Assembly: GCA_934501475.1 (NCBI GenBank)
Contig: CAKSUL010000066.1
Location: forward strand, 1-8,948
Length of the DNA: 8,948 nt
Source: an uncultured Roseovarius sp.
GTDB lineage: Bacteria; Pseudomonadota; Alphaproteobacteria; Rhodobacterales; Rhodobacteraceae
Direction: 5' to 3'
Part shown: positions 1-6,426 of the stretch, one piece after another
Position numbering within the stretch: position 1 is the stretch's first letter
Layout of the letters: the number at the start of each line of letters is the position of its first letter
Translations under genes and position numbers: made by a program
Notes under the pieces: generated by a model
What the model was told of the DNA's origin: nothing
Database searches by the model: none
Seen by the model: the letters and a program-made list of their open reading frames with translations, nothing else

Positions 1-743
1 CCGTGGCCAAGGCGCTGGATTTCGTCCGCCAGATCCGCAAGACGCCGATCGTGGTCAATGACGCGCGGTTCTTCTACGCCAACCGCTGCATCATTCCCTA
101 TATCAACGAGGGCATCCGCATGGTCGCCGAGGGCGTGGCCCCCGCGCTGATCGACAATGCCGCGCGCCAGCTGGGGTTCCCGGTGGGGCCGCTGCAACTG
201 GTCGATGAGACCTCGATCGATCTGGGGGCCAGGATCGCCCGCGCCACCCGCGCGGCGATGGGGGATGACTATCCCGATGGCGCGGTGGACGAGGTGATCT
301 TCTGGATGGAGGAACAGGGCCGTCTGGGGCGCAAATCCCGCGCCGGGTTCTATGACTATGACGACAAGGGCAAGAGGCAGGGCTATTGGCCCGGTCTGGC
401 GGCGCAATATCCGCTGGCGGATGAACAGCCGGATCTGATCACGGTCCAGCACCGCCTGATGTTCGCGCAGGTCCTCGAGGCGGTGCGCGCATTGGAAGAG
501 GGTGTGCTTGAGGATATCCGCGAAGGCGATGTCGGTGCGATCCTCGGCTGGGGCTTTGCGCCGTGGTCGGGCGGGCCGTTCTCGTGGCTGGACATGCTGG
601 GCACGCCCTATGCCGCGGCGCGTTGCGATGAACTGAGCGAGGCGTTCGGCCCCCGCTTTGCCACGCCCGACCTGCTGCGCGAGATGGCTGCAAAGGATCA
701 GGGCTTCTACAGCCGCTTTGCCCCGTCCGATCAGGCCGCCTGA
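1..743 (+). CDS. Fatty-acid oxidation multifunctional protein, 3-hydroxyacyl-CoA dehydrogenase C-terminal part (partial, 5' end outside window)
   Basis: This is the C-terminal end of a FadJ/FadB-type protein, which in beta-oxidation hydrates enoyl-CoA and oxidises L-3-hydroxyacyl-CoA with NAD in the cytoplasm. The reading frame is open from the first complete codon at base 3, and GTG at 3 is probably internal because the visible protein begins in mid-domain. What is seen is the end of the NAD-binding domain (KALDFVRQIRKTPIVVND), then the first 3HCDH C-terminal domain (FFYANRCIIPYINEG, GFPVGPLQLVDE). A second 3HCDH repeat follows (HRLMFAQVLEAVRALEEGV, GWGFAPWSGGPFSWLD) and the protein ends in GFYSRF. 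About 246 residues are present. Family members run to roughly 700-730 residues, so the enoyl-CoA hydratase domain and most of the Rossmann fold lie upstream. A thiolase gene is often next to such genes but would be outside the window. The family is clear; the choice between fadJ and fadB is not, so no symbol is given. Confidence 0.93.
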   Translation, partial: VAKALDFVRQIRKTPIVVNDARFFYANRCIIPYINEGIRMVAEGVAPALIDNAARQLGFPVGPLQLVDETSIDLGARIARATRAAMGDDYPDGAVDEVIFWMEEQGRLGRKSRAGFYDYDDKGKRQGYWPGLAAQYPLADEQPDLITVQHRLMFAQVLEAVRALEEGVLEDIREGDVGAILGWGFAPWSGGPFSWLDMLGTPYAAARCDELSEAFGPRFATPDLLREMAAKDQGFYSRFAPSDQAA

Positions 744-757
744 GCCGACGCAAATCC

Positions 758-792
758 CCGCCGCCCCCTCGATACAAACCGGGGGGCGGCGG
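758..792. terminator. Hairpin between convergent genes, probable bidirectional terminator
   Basis: An 11-bp perfect inverted repeat pairs CCGCCGCCCCC at 758-768 with GGGGGCGGCGG at 782-792 around a 13-base loop. It begins 15 bases after the stop of the fatty-acid oxidation gene and ends 12 bases before the stop of the sulfotransferase gene on the other strand. No long T run follows on either strand, so efficiency is uncertain. Position and symmetry suggest that it ends both transcripts. Confidence 0.7.
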
Positions 793-804
793 CCCCCGGT
801 CCTG

Positions 805-1449
805 TCAGAACGTATAGCCGAACCGCGCGATATCCTCGGCGCACAGGGCCGCAACCAGATCCGCATCACCCGTGGTATAATAAGGGCGATAATCCCGCCC
901 CCGTGGTGAGGCGTTTTCACGCGGCAGCGCCAGTTCGAACCCCAGATGCGCCCAGAGCGGGGCCGCATCCGCATCGAGATGCTCCAGCCGGATATAGGCA
1001 TCGCAGTGCTCCGCCCCGCTGGCACCGCGCATATAGTGGCCATAGGGCGCGGCGCGCAAGGATAGTTGCGTCTCGGGCGCATTCAGGAAACCGGAAAACC
1101 CGACGCGCGCCGCCAGATGCACCGCCGGGTGATCAAAGCTGCGGGTGCGCAGCCAATGATAATAGCTGACCAGCCGATCCCAGGGATTGCGCACAAGGGT
1201 AAAGGTGAACGCCTGCGCGATCTGCGCCTGTGGCACCAGCCCCTCGATATCGGCCAGGGTCGAGTGTTTCCACACCCGCCCGCGCGCGCCCGCACCATCC
1301 AGCCGCCTGCGCCGCCTGCGCGCCTTGGGCGTGTCGCCGATCAGGATGTCGTCCTTCATCGCCCGCCCCTCCAGTGCCAGCGCCATCGAGGTGCCGCCGG
1401 TCTTGGGGATGTGAACGAAAATGTAGTTGCGCCCGCGCGAAATGATCAT
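805..1449 (-). CDS. Sulfotransferase family protein (Sulfotransfer_2-like)
   Basis: The product is a 214-residue protein of the PAPS-dependent sulfotransferase superfamily, which moves a sulfonyl group from PAPS to an acceptor. The acceptor is unknown here; carbohydrate or cell-surface polymer would be typical. The 5'-phosphosulfate-binding loop is HIPKTGGTS at residues 13-21, and the 3'-phosphate-binding motif is RNPWDRLVSYYH at 87-98. A late N-A-S plus YxxYY segment (179-191) and the ending FGYTF are typical of the bacterial family. An Arg run (RRRRRR, 44-49) sits between motifs. The frame stays open to an ATG at 1566, which would add 39 residues and has a GAGG ribosome site at 1574-1577. 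I chose the ATG at 1447-1449 because the conserved domain starts there, and because the extension uses about a third A/T-ending codons, including AGA and CGA, unlike the rest of the gene. No clear ribosome site precedes 1449, so the start is not settled. It is divergent from the NYN nuclease gene and convergent with the fatty-acid oxidation gene. Confidence 0.88.
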   Translation of the reverse strand: MIISRGRNYIFVHIPKTGGTSMALALEGRAMKDDILIGDTPKARRRRRRLDGAGARGRVWKHSTLADIEGLVPQAQIAQAFTFTLVRNPWDRLVSYYHWLRTRSFDHPAVHLAARVGFSGFLNAPETQLSLRAAPYGHYMRGASGAEHCDAYIRLEHLDADAAPLWAHLGFELALPRENASPRGRDYRPYYTTGDADLVAALCAEDIARFGYTF

Positions 1450-1609
1450 GTCGGCAAGGCTACAGGCTCGCCACCCCGGCTTGAAGTGCCCGGCGCAAAG
1501 AATTCTCCGCAATTCCATGACCCTGATCTGGTGGCGCGCAGGCATAAGTGCACCGCGTTTTTCCATTTTCCCGCCTCAGGAAAACCGCAAACGTCGTTAA
1601 GGTCAGCGC

Positions 1610-2176
1610 ATGATTGTTGCCCTGCTTCTGTTTGCCCTGTCGCTTGGCGGTCTTCTGGCCGCGTTGCTGCAACCCGGCCTTGAGGATCTGATCCTGCCCG
1701 CCGCCCCCGCGGCGCTGGCAAGCGCGTTTCTGCTGCTGCGCGCCTTTCTGCGGCGGGACCGGGGCGCGGCATGGGTGCTGCTGGATGGCTCGAACGTCAT
1801 GTATTGGAAGGGCAATACCCCCGCGCTTGAGACCCTGCATGAGGTTCTGGGCCGAATCAGCCGTGAGGGCTATCGCCCCTTGGTGGTGTTCGATGCCAAT
1901 GCGGGCTATCTTCTGAAGGGTCGCCATGCCAATGACCGATCCTTTGCCGCGATGCTGAACCTGCCCGAAAACCAGATCAAGGTATCGCCGCGCGGCACCC
2001 CGGCCGATCCGATCCTTATGGACGCCGCGCGCAAGCTGAAGGCGCCGATCGTCACCAATGACCGCTATCGCGACTGGCAGGACAGCCACCCCGAACTGCA
2101 CAGCCCCGGCCATCTGATCAAGGGCGGGTTCCGCAACGGCGCGCTCTGGCTGGACCTGCCTTCGCAGGCACAATAG
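1610..2176 (+). CDS. Membrane-anchored NYN / Zc3h12a-like (PIN-fold) ribonuclease
   Basis: This 188-residue protein has two hydrophobic N-terminal segments (about 2-20 and 27-47), followed by basic LRRDR and then a soluble nuclease-like domain (about 54-183). The domain matches the NYN/Zc3h12a (MCPIP1/Regnase-type) PIN-like fold. The first strand carries LLDGSNVMYW with D59 and N62. VVFDAN gives D95, the segment PADPILMDAA gives D133 and D138, and APIVTNDRYRDW (146-157) gives N150 and D151. The last motif closely resembles the SNDxYRD segment of eukaryotic Zc3h12a nucleases. These acidic residues would hold Mg2+ for RNA cleavage. A role as an inner-membrane endoribonuclease facing the cytoplasm is inferred; the RNA target is unknown. 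The ATG at 1610 is preceded by AAGG at 1599-1602, seven bases upstream. It lies 123 bases before the SulP transporter gene on the same strand, and no clear terminator separates them. Confidence 0.82.
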   Translation: MIVALLLFALSLGGLLAALLQPGLEDLILPAAPAALASAFLLLRAFLRRDRGAAWVLLDGSNVMYWKGNTPALETLHEVLGRISREGYRPLVVFDANAGYLLKGRHANDRSFAAMLNLPENQIKVSPRGTPADPILMDAARKLKAPIVTNDRYRDWQDSHPELHSPGHLIKGGFRNGALWLDLPSQAQ

Positions 2177-2282
2177 CGGCGCGGTGCAACCCGCGTCAGG
2201 GTGCGACCGGGGCTGAGCGTGCAAAACGCCGGTGACATTGCTTTCAAATTGCGCGATCACCTGTTCAGGCGTCCGGTTTTCA

Positions 2283-2288
2283 AAGGAG
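2283..2288 (+). promoter_or_regulatory. Ribosome binding site that fixes the SulP start
   Basis: AAGGAG lies 11 bases before the ATG at 2300. The same frame is open upstream to a GTG at 2201, but those 33 extra residues have no family resemblance and no ribosome site, so 2300 is taken as the start. Confidence 0.65.
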
Positions 2289-2299
2289 TGTGCCGCACC

Positions 2300-3568
2300 A
2301 TGAAACCCAAGATCATCACCACCCTGGCCAGCTATGACCGCCACCAGTTCAGCGCGGACGTGATCGCCGGGATCACGGTTGCCATGGTGGCGCTGCCGCT
2401 CAGCCTTGCCATTGCCATCGCCTCGGGGGCGGGGCCGGAAAAGGGGCTGGTGACGGCGATTGTCGCGGGATTGCTGATCTCGCTTCTGGGGGGCAGCCGG
2501 GTGCAGATCGGCGGGCCGACCGGCGCGTTCATCGTGGTGGTTTACGGCGTCATTGCAACGCATGGCTATGACGGGCTGGTGCTGGCGACGTTGATGGCCG
2601 GGGTGATCATGCTGATCGCGGGCTATCTCAAGGCGGGCAACCTTGTCGCCTTTGTCCCCGAGCCGGTGATCAACGGCTTTACCATCGGCATCGGCGTCAT
2701 CATCGCCACCAGCCAGCTCAAGGATATTTTCGGCCTCACCGTGGCCGAGGTTCCGGCCGAATTCATCGCCAAGATCCAAACCCTCTGGGGCGCGCGTGAC
2801 GGGGTGAATGGCGGCGCGCTGCTGATCGGGGTGGTCACCATGGTGCTGATCGTCAGCTTGCGCCGACTTGCGCCCCGGTTTCCGGGGCTGATCGTGGCGG
2901 TGGGGGTCACGTCGCTGGCCTGCGTGCTGTTTGCGCTGCCTGTCGATACGATCCAGTCGCGCTTTGGCGCGCTGCCCTCCACCCTGCCGATGCCCGCCCT
3001 GCCCGACATCTCGCTGGCGCGGATGGTTGAATTGCTGCCCTCGGCGCTGATCATCGCCTTTCTGGCCAGCATCGAATCGCTGCTCTCGGCGATGGTGGCG
3101 GACCGGATGATCGACGGGCGCCACCGCCCCAATGCCGAAGTGCTTGCGCAAGGGTTCGCCAATATCGGCTCGGCGCTGTTTGGCGGGCTGCCCGCCACCG
3201 GGGCCATCGCGCGCACCGCCACGAATGTGCGTGCCGGCGGCAAGACGCCGGTCGCCGGGGTCGTCCATGCGCTGACCATCCTGCTGGTCATGCTGGTCGC
3301 GGCCCCGCTGGCGGGATATCTGGCGATGCCGGCGCTGGCCGGGCTGCTGATCCTGACCGCCTGGAACATGAGCGAGCCGCATAAATGGCGCGGCTACATG
3401 CGGCTGCCGCGGATCTCGGACCGGGTGCTGCTGGTGCTGACGCTGGTGCTGACGGTGCTTGCCGATCTGACGGTGGCGATCGGGGTCGGTGTGTTCATCG
3501 GGCTGGCGTTGCGGCTGCGCCGCCATAATGTCGGGATGGAAAAGGACTGGACCCCGCCCGAGCGCTGA
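2300..3568 (+). CDS. SulP (SLC26)-family inorganic anion transporter lacking a STAS domain
   Basis: This 422-residue inner-membrane protein belongs to the SulP/SLC26 family, which moves sulfate, bicarbonate or related anions, usually with Na+ or H+. Family hallmarks are seen in order. The N-terminal stretch holds ADVIAGITVAMVALPLSLA (19-37) and ASGAGPEKGLVTAIVAG (41-57). SRVQIGGPTGAFIVVV (66-81) is the half-helix substrate region, and PEPVINGFTIGIG is at 120-132. FLASIESLLSAMVADRM (254-270) is followed by GGLPATGAIARTATNVRAGG (295-314), then several more hydrophobic helices up to about residue 405. It ends at residue 422 with a short charged tail (RLRRHNVGMEKDW), so the usual C-terminal cytoplasmic STAS domain is absent. 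The substrate cannot be read from sequence. A frame opening at 2201 is rejected in favour of the ATG at 2300. It ends tail to tail with the gene at 3582-3968, and its stop codon lies inside the terminator stem. Confidence 0.92.
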   Translation: MKPKIITTLASYDRHQFSADVIAGITVAMVALPLSLAIAIASGAGPEKGLVTAIVAGLLISLLGGSRVQIGGPTGAFIVVVYGVIATHGYDGLVLATLMAGVIMLIAGYLKAGNLVAFVPEPVINGFTIGIGVIIATSQLKDIFGLTVAEVPAEFIAKIQTLWGARDGVNGGALLIGVVTMVLIVSLRRLAPRFPGLIVAVGVTSLACVLFALPVDTIQSRFGALPSTLPMPALPDISLARMVELLPSALIIAFLASIESLLSAMVADRMIDGRHRPNAEVLAQGFANIGSALFGGLPATGAIARTATNVRAGGKTPVAGVVHALTILLVMLVAAPLAGYLAMPALAGLLILTAWNMSEPHKWRGYMRLPRISDRVLLVLTLVLTVLADLTVAIGVGVFIGLALRLRRHNVGMEKDWTPPER

Positions 3569-3586
3569 GCGCGCGCCGCGCTCAGC
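3564..3586. terminator. Compact bidirectional terminator containing both stop codons
   Basis: GCTGAGCGCG at 3564-3573 and CGCGCTCAGC at 3577-3586 form a perfect 10-bp stem with a 3-base loop. The TGA of the SulP gene (3566-3568) and the TGA of the opposite-strand gene (read from 3582-3584) sit at mirror positions in the two arms. No T run follows on either strand. A termination role is inferred from position between convergent genes. Confidence 0.65.
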
Positions 3587-3968
3587 CGCCGCCGGCCCCG
3601 AACACCAGCATCATCAGCTCAAGCTGGCGAAACAACAGCACCAGCGCCGCGTTCAGCGCCCATGCGATGGTCAGGAACCGGGCGAACTGGCTCCAGATCG
3701 TCTCCTGCGCCAGCGCGCAGCGCCAGATCGCAACCAGGATCCACAATGTGTAAAACCCGCCCAGGATCAGCATCCCCTGCTGGCCCGCCAATTGGCCCTG
3801 CAGCACGGTGGTCGCATAGAGCAGAATCAGGATCGAACTGACCCCGACACCGTAGATCCAGAACACGACCCATAGCCGCGCATCGCCCCGCCAGGCGCGT
3901 ATCTCGGGCGCAAAGACAAGCGCAAGAAGCTGCCACAACCCGCCATCCGGTTCTGATCGTGGTTCCAT
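3582..3968 (-). CDS. Small hydrophobic membrane protein of unknown function, downstream of the TDT transporter
   Basis: I do not recognise a named family. From the ATG at 3966-3968 the product is 128 residues. A short polar start (EPRSEPDGG) leads to a partly hydrophobic LWQLLALVFAP stretch. About three membrane helices follow, near residues 31-56 (RLWVVFWIYGVGVSSILILLY), 66-84 (MLILGGFYTLWILVAIW) and 96-116 (RFLTIAWALNAALVLLF). It ends in GAGGG. Aromatic and Trp residues in the helices suggest a real membrane protein, not a chance frame. The same frame extends to a GTG at 4010, only 10 bases after the TDT transporter stop, which would give 142 residues and tight coupling. The ATG is preferred for its codon and the G-rich stretch before it, but the longer form is possible. 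Cotranscription with the TDT gene suggests an accessory role in transport or an independent membrane function; this is inference. Confidence 0.68.
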   Translation of the reverse strand: MEPRSEPDGGLWQLLALVFAPEIRAWRGDARLWVVFWIYGVGVSSILILLYATTVLQGQLAGQQGMLILGGFYTLWILVAIWRCALAQETIWSQFARFLTIAWALNAALVLLFRQLELMMLVFGAGGG

Positions 3969-4020
3969 CTGCGCCCACCCCGTCAACTGTTCAGATCCGC
4001 CAGTGCCCACCCGGACTCTA

Positions 4021-5112
4021 TCACGGACGCGCCCGCATCAGCGTGCGCAAATACGCCACGAAGGCCAGCGTCCAGGCCGCCAGCGCAACCCATGTGAACA
4101 CCACCGGCAAGGTTGTGAGGAAATGGAACTCCATCGCATGCGCCATCTGAAAGGTGCTGACCGCATACATCCCCAACGGGAACACCGCGCCCCAATAGAG
4201 CGGATCATAGGTCAGCGGGAACCGCTTGTAGACATGCCGCCAGATCCCCAGGATGACCAGCATCGGAATCCACCATGTCCCGGTCGCCCAGTAAAAGATG
4301 GTGAACCCCTTCATGAACGGCACGATCGAATGCAGGAACGGCGCATCCTGCGAATTGCTGATCAGCAATGACCCCGCGAGCGTCGAAATCGCCATCGCCC
4401 CCATGTTGATCCAATAGGGCGGCGACAGATCGCCCGGCGAAAACAGATAGAACGTATAGCGATAAAAGATCAGCGACATCATCCAGATATAAAGCATCCC
4501 GCCCCAGAGCCACATCGACAGCGCGAGGAAATTCAGATCCAGCCGATAGGGCTGCTCGATCCCGACCGCCAGCAACGACGACAAGACGGCAATCGACTGC
4601 GTCGCCACCACCGCCAACAGCCATGCACCGCTGATTCCCTTGTCCAGAGTCGGCTTTTCTTCCTTGATGGTGAAGACGGTAAAGATCGTATAGGTCAGCG
4701 CCAGCCACAGGATCACCGCCACCCCCCACAGGATGAATCCGATGCGCGGATCATCGGCCAGGATCACGAACTCGCTGCCCAGAACGCTCGACGCGGCGAC
4801 CATGGTGAAAAATCCGGGGCCGCGCAGATGGTCGAACATGTCGGCCATGAACAGCGCGGGATGGCGCCAGATGCGCAGCCCGGTCAGCGCCCACAACACG
4901 CCATAGGCAACCACGGCAATGACGAACAGCGCCCAGGCCACACCTGCAAGACCGATCTGGTTCGCCGCCAGCGATACGATCCCCGTTGCCATCACCATGC
5001 CGAAATAGGCCGGCGACAGCGTCTTCACATCCGGCCGCCACAGGCGGGAAAACCGCGACACAAACGTGCGAGAGACGGGGGCCACAGACATAGCGCAGGT
5101 CCGATCCGACAT
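4021..5112 (-). CDS. TDT / SLAC1-family transporter (tellurite resistance / C4-dicarboxylate / sulfite-type anion transporter)
   Basis: This 363-residue polytopic membrane protein has about ten hydrophobic helices, the usual number for the TehA/Mae1/Ssu1/SLAC1 superfamily. The first helix carries the family-like LSPAYFGMVMATGIVSLAA (32-50). Others include FFTMVAASSVLG (101-112), GFILWGVAVILWLALTYTIF (125-144) and the Trp/Tyr-rich SMWLWGGMLYIWMMSLIFYRY (199-219). KGFTIFYWATGTWWIPML is at 268-285 and LYWGAVFPLGMYAVSTFQMA at 305-324. Members export or import anions such as malate, sulfite, nitrate or chloride; the substrate here is unknown. The start at 5112 follows AGG plus seven bases. A second ATG at 5091 lacks a ribosome site. 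The gene is divergent from the 5352-6377 gene across a 239-base control region and probably cotranscribed with the small membrane protein after it. The SulP gene lies just beyond, tail to tail, so the stretch is rich in anion transport. Confidence 0.88.
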   Translation of the reverse strand: MSDRTCAMSVAPVSRTFVSRFSRLWRPDVKTLSPAYFGMVMATGIVSLAANQIGLAGVAWALFVIAVVAYGVLWALTGLRIWRHPALFMADMFDHLRGPGFFTMVAASSVLGSEFVILADDPRIGFILWGVAVILWLALTYTIFTVFTIKEEKPTLDKGISGAWLLAVVATQSIAVLSSLLAVGIEQPYRLDLNFLALSMWLWGGMLYIWMMSLIFYRYTFYLFSPGDLSPPYWINMGAMAISTLAGSLLISNSQDAPFLHSIVPFMKGFTIFYWATGTWWIPMLVILGIWRHVYKRFPLTYDPLYWGAVFPLGMYAVSTFQMAHAMEFHFLTTLPVVFTWVALAAWTLAFVAYLRTLMRARP

Positions 5113-5195
5113 GAAAAACCTATTTTATGATACGCCGCGCGGGGTGCCGCAAGGGCGGGCATCACATTGACGGCAAAAGAGCGCACCCCGGGCGG

Positions 5196-5220
5196 CCTTC
5201 TTCTTTGCGAAAATACTCCC
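5196..5220. repeat. Possible dispersed Rhodobacterales intergenic motif
   Basis: The core at 5204-5220 reads TTTGCGAAAATACTCCC, preceded by CCTTCTTC. It is an A/T-rich island in GC-rich sequence. I recall close variants of this string, and of its complement GGGAGTATTTT plus CAAAGA, between genes in many Rhodobacterales genomes. Only one copy is in this window, so repeat status rests on memory and not on the sequence shown. Confidence 0.35.
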
Positions 5221-5291
5221 GCGCGGAGCGCATCCGACCCCGCCCCGAACGCGATCCCGTCAATTGCGCGGCTTTGGAACTCAAGATGTGT

Positions 5292-5320
5292 TTCAACTTC
5301 AACCCAAAACGCTTTATAGT
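5292..5320 (+). promoter_or_regulatory. Candidate sigma70-type promoter for the 5352-6377 gene
   Basis: TTCAAC at 5292-5297 and TATAGT at 5315-5320 are separated by 17 bases in an A/T-rich stretch. Transcription would start near 5326, leaving a leader of about 26 bases before the ATG at 5352. This fits a start at 5352 better than the in-frame ATG at 5286, which would lie upstream of the promoter. The -35 match is weak. Confidence 0.4.
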
Positions 5321-5351
5321 TTCGAAAAACGAGGCAGAGCAGGCCCCATTC

Positions 5352-6377
5352 ATGACCGCACTTCGCGAATATCAACGCCTTGAGGCTTCGGGCCTGTGGC
5401 GCGCCAACCCCGAGGCGCAACGCAGCGAAGTGGTGGTCTCGATCGGGGACGCCACGCTGGTCATCACCGATATGCGCGACACCGCCCTTGCCCATTGGTC
5501 GATCCCCGCGATCGAACGCGCCAATCCCGGCAAGACACCGGCGATCTATCATCCCGATGGCGACCCCGGCGAGACGCTGGAAATCGCGGCGGATGAGGTC
5601 CAGATGATCGACGCCATCGAAAAGCTGCGCACCGAGGTCGAGCGCCGCCGCCCCCATCCGGGCCGCCTGCGGCTGATCATGGTGCTGTTGTCCTTTGCCG
5701 TGGTGGGCGCGCTGGCGATATTCTGGCTGCCCGGCGCGGTGCGCCAGCACGCGGTCTCGGTCGTGCCCGATGTCAAACGCGCCCAGATCGGCGCGGCGCT
5801 GCTGCGCCATATGCAGCCGGTCACCGGCCCGCCCTGCCGCGCCAGCGGCGGGTCGGCGGCGCTGGACCGGCTGGCGGCGCGCCTGCCCTCGCCCCGGCCC
5901 GGCGGCCGTCTGGTGGTGGTGCGCAACGGCGTCGAAACCACGCTTCACCTGCCCGGCGGCACGATCCTTATCAACCGCGCGCTGGTCGAGGATTATGACG
6001 AGCCCGACGTGGTGGCAGGTTTCGTCATCGCCGAACGCCTGCGCGCCCTGCGCGGTGACCCGCTGGACCGACTGCTGGCCCATGGCGGCATGATGGCGGC
6101 ATTTCGGCTGTTGACCACCGGCGATCCGGGCGAGACGGCGCTGCGCCGCTACGCCGAATATCTGCTGACCCGCCCCGCCGCACCGCTGGAGGTTCAGGCG
6201 CTTCTGGACGGGTTCAAGGCGGCGGCTGTCCGCTCGACCCCATATGCCTATGCGGTTGACAAGTCAGGCGAATCCACCCTGCCCCTGATCGAGGCCGACC
6301 CCTTTGCAGCCGCCGCGCCCGATGCGGTGCTCAGCGACAGCGACTGGCTGCGCCTGCAAGGGGTCTGCGGCAGCTAA
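5352..6377 (+). CDS. One-helix membrane protein with a degenerate M48 peptidase-like domain (hypothetical)
   Basis: The product has 341 residues. Residues 1-100 are a soluble domain (SEVVVSIGDATLVITDMRD, AIYHPDGDPGETLEI). A single membrane helix at about 106-128 (LRLIMVLLSFAVVGALAIFW) follows basic RRRPHPGRLR, predicting a cytoplasmic N-terminus and periplasmic C-terminus. Residues 140-250 read like the core of an M48 metallopeptidase: RLVVVRNGVETTLHLPGG (186-203), ILINRALVEDYDEPD (205-219), then VVAGFVIAERLRALR (220-234). In true M48 enzymes that last stretch carries HExxH; here the matching bases of the motif read A227-E228-R-L-R231, so only the Glu remains. The end (STPYAYAVDKSGEST, LSDSDWLRLQGVCG) looks conserved in similar Rhodobacterales proteins I recall. 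I read it as a catalytically dead M48 relative, perhaps a scaffold or envelope quality-control factor; the function is unknown. The frame is open back to 5127, but I chose ATG 5352 because the familiar N-terminus begins there. Confidence 0.72.
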   Translation: MTALREYQRLEASGLWRANPEAQRSEVVVSIGDATLVITDMRDTALAHWSIPAIERANPGKTPAIYHPDGDPGETLEIAADEVQMIDAIEKLRTEVERRRPHPGRLRLIMVLLSFAVVGALAIFWLPGAVRQHAVSVVPDVKRAQIGAALLRHMQPVTGPPCRASGGSAALDRLAARLPSPRPGGRLVVVRNGVETTLHLPGGTILINRALVEDYDEPDVVAGFVIAERLRALRGDPLDRLLAHGGMMAAFRLLTTGDPGETALRRYAEYLLTRPAAPLEVQALLDGFKAAAVRSTPYAYAVDKSGESTLPLIEADPFAAAAPDAVLSDSDWLRLQGVCGS

Positions 6378-6426
6378 AACGTGTTGCGCACAACCGGGAT
6401 CAGGCATTCACCCCCGCGAAACGCAT

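Larger units (their letters stand above)
5113..5351. other. Divergent intergenic control region
   Basis: These 239 bases separate the divergent TDT transporter gene and the 5352-6377 gene. The frame of the rightward gene is open back to 5127, but I read that part as noncoding. It holds an A/T-rich motif at 5196-5220 and a candidate promoter at 5292-5320. On the minus strand there is an A/T-rich stretch (CATAAAAT, about 5123-5130) that could be part of the transporter promoter. I see no small gene in it. Confidence 0.45.

Noticed and set aside
1460..3526. Long open frame of 688 codons on the minus strand opposite the NYN and SulP genes
   Set aside because: The protein is rich in Gln, His, Arg, Asp and Pro with no domain, as expected for the antisense of GC-rich genes; the plus-strand genes show clear family motifs.
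5127..5351. In-frame upstream extension of the M48-like protein, including the ATG at 5286
   Set aside because: The extension is Arg/Pro-rich without a domain and contains promoter-like and intergenic-motif sequence; the recognisable N-terminus starts at 5352.
5025..6083. 352-codon open frame on the minus strand across the divergent control region
   Set aside because: It runs antisense to the M48-like gene, has low-complexity His/Arg/Gly composition, and crosses a region that has promoter signals instead.
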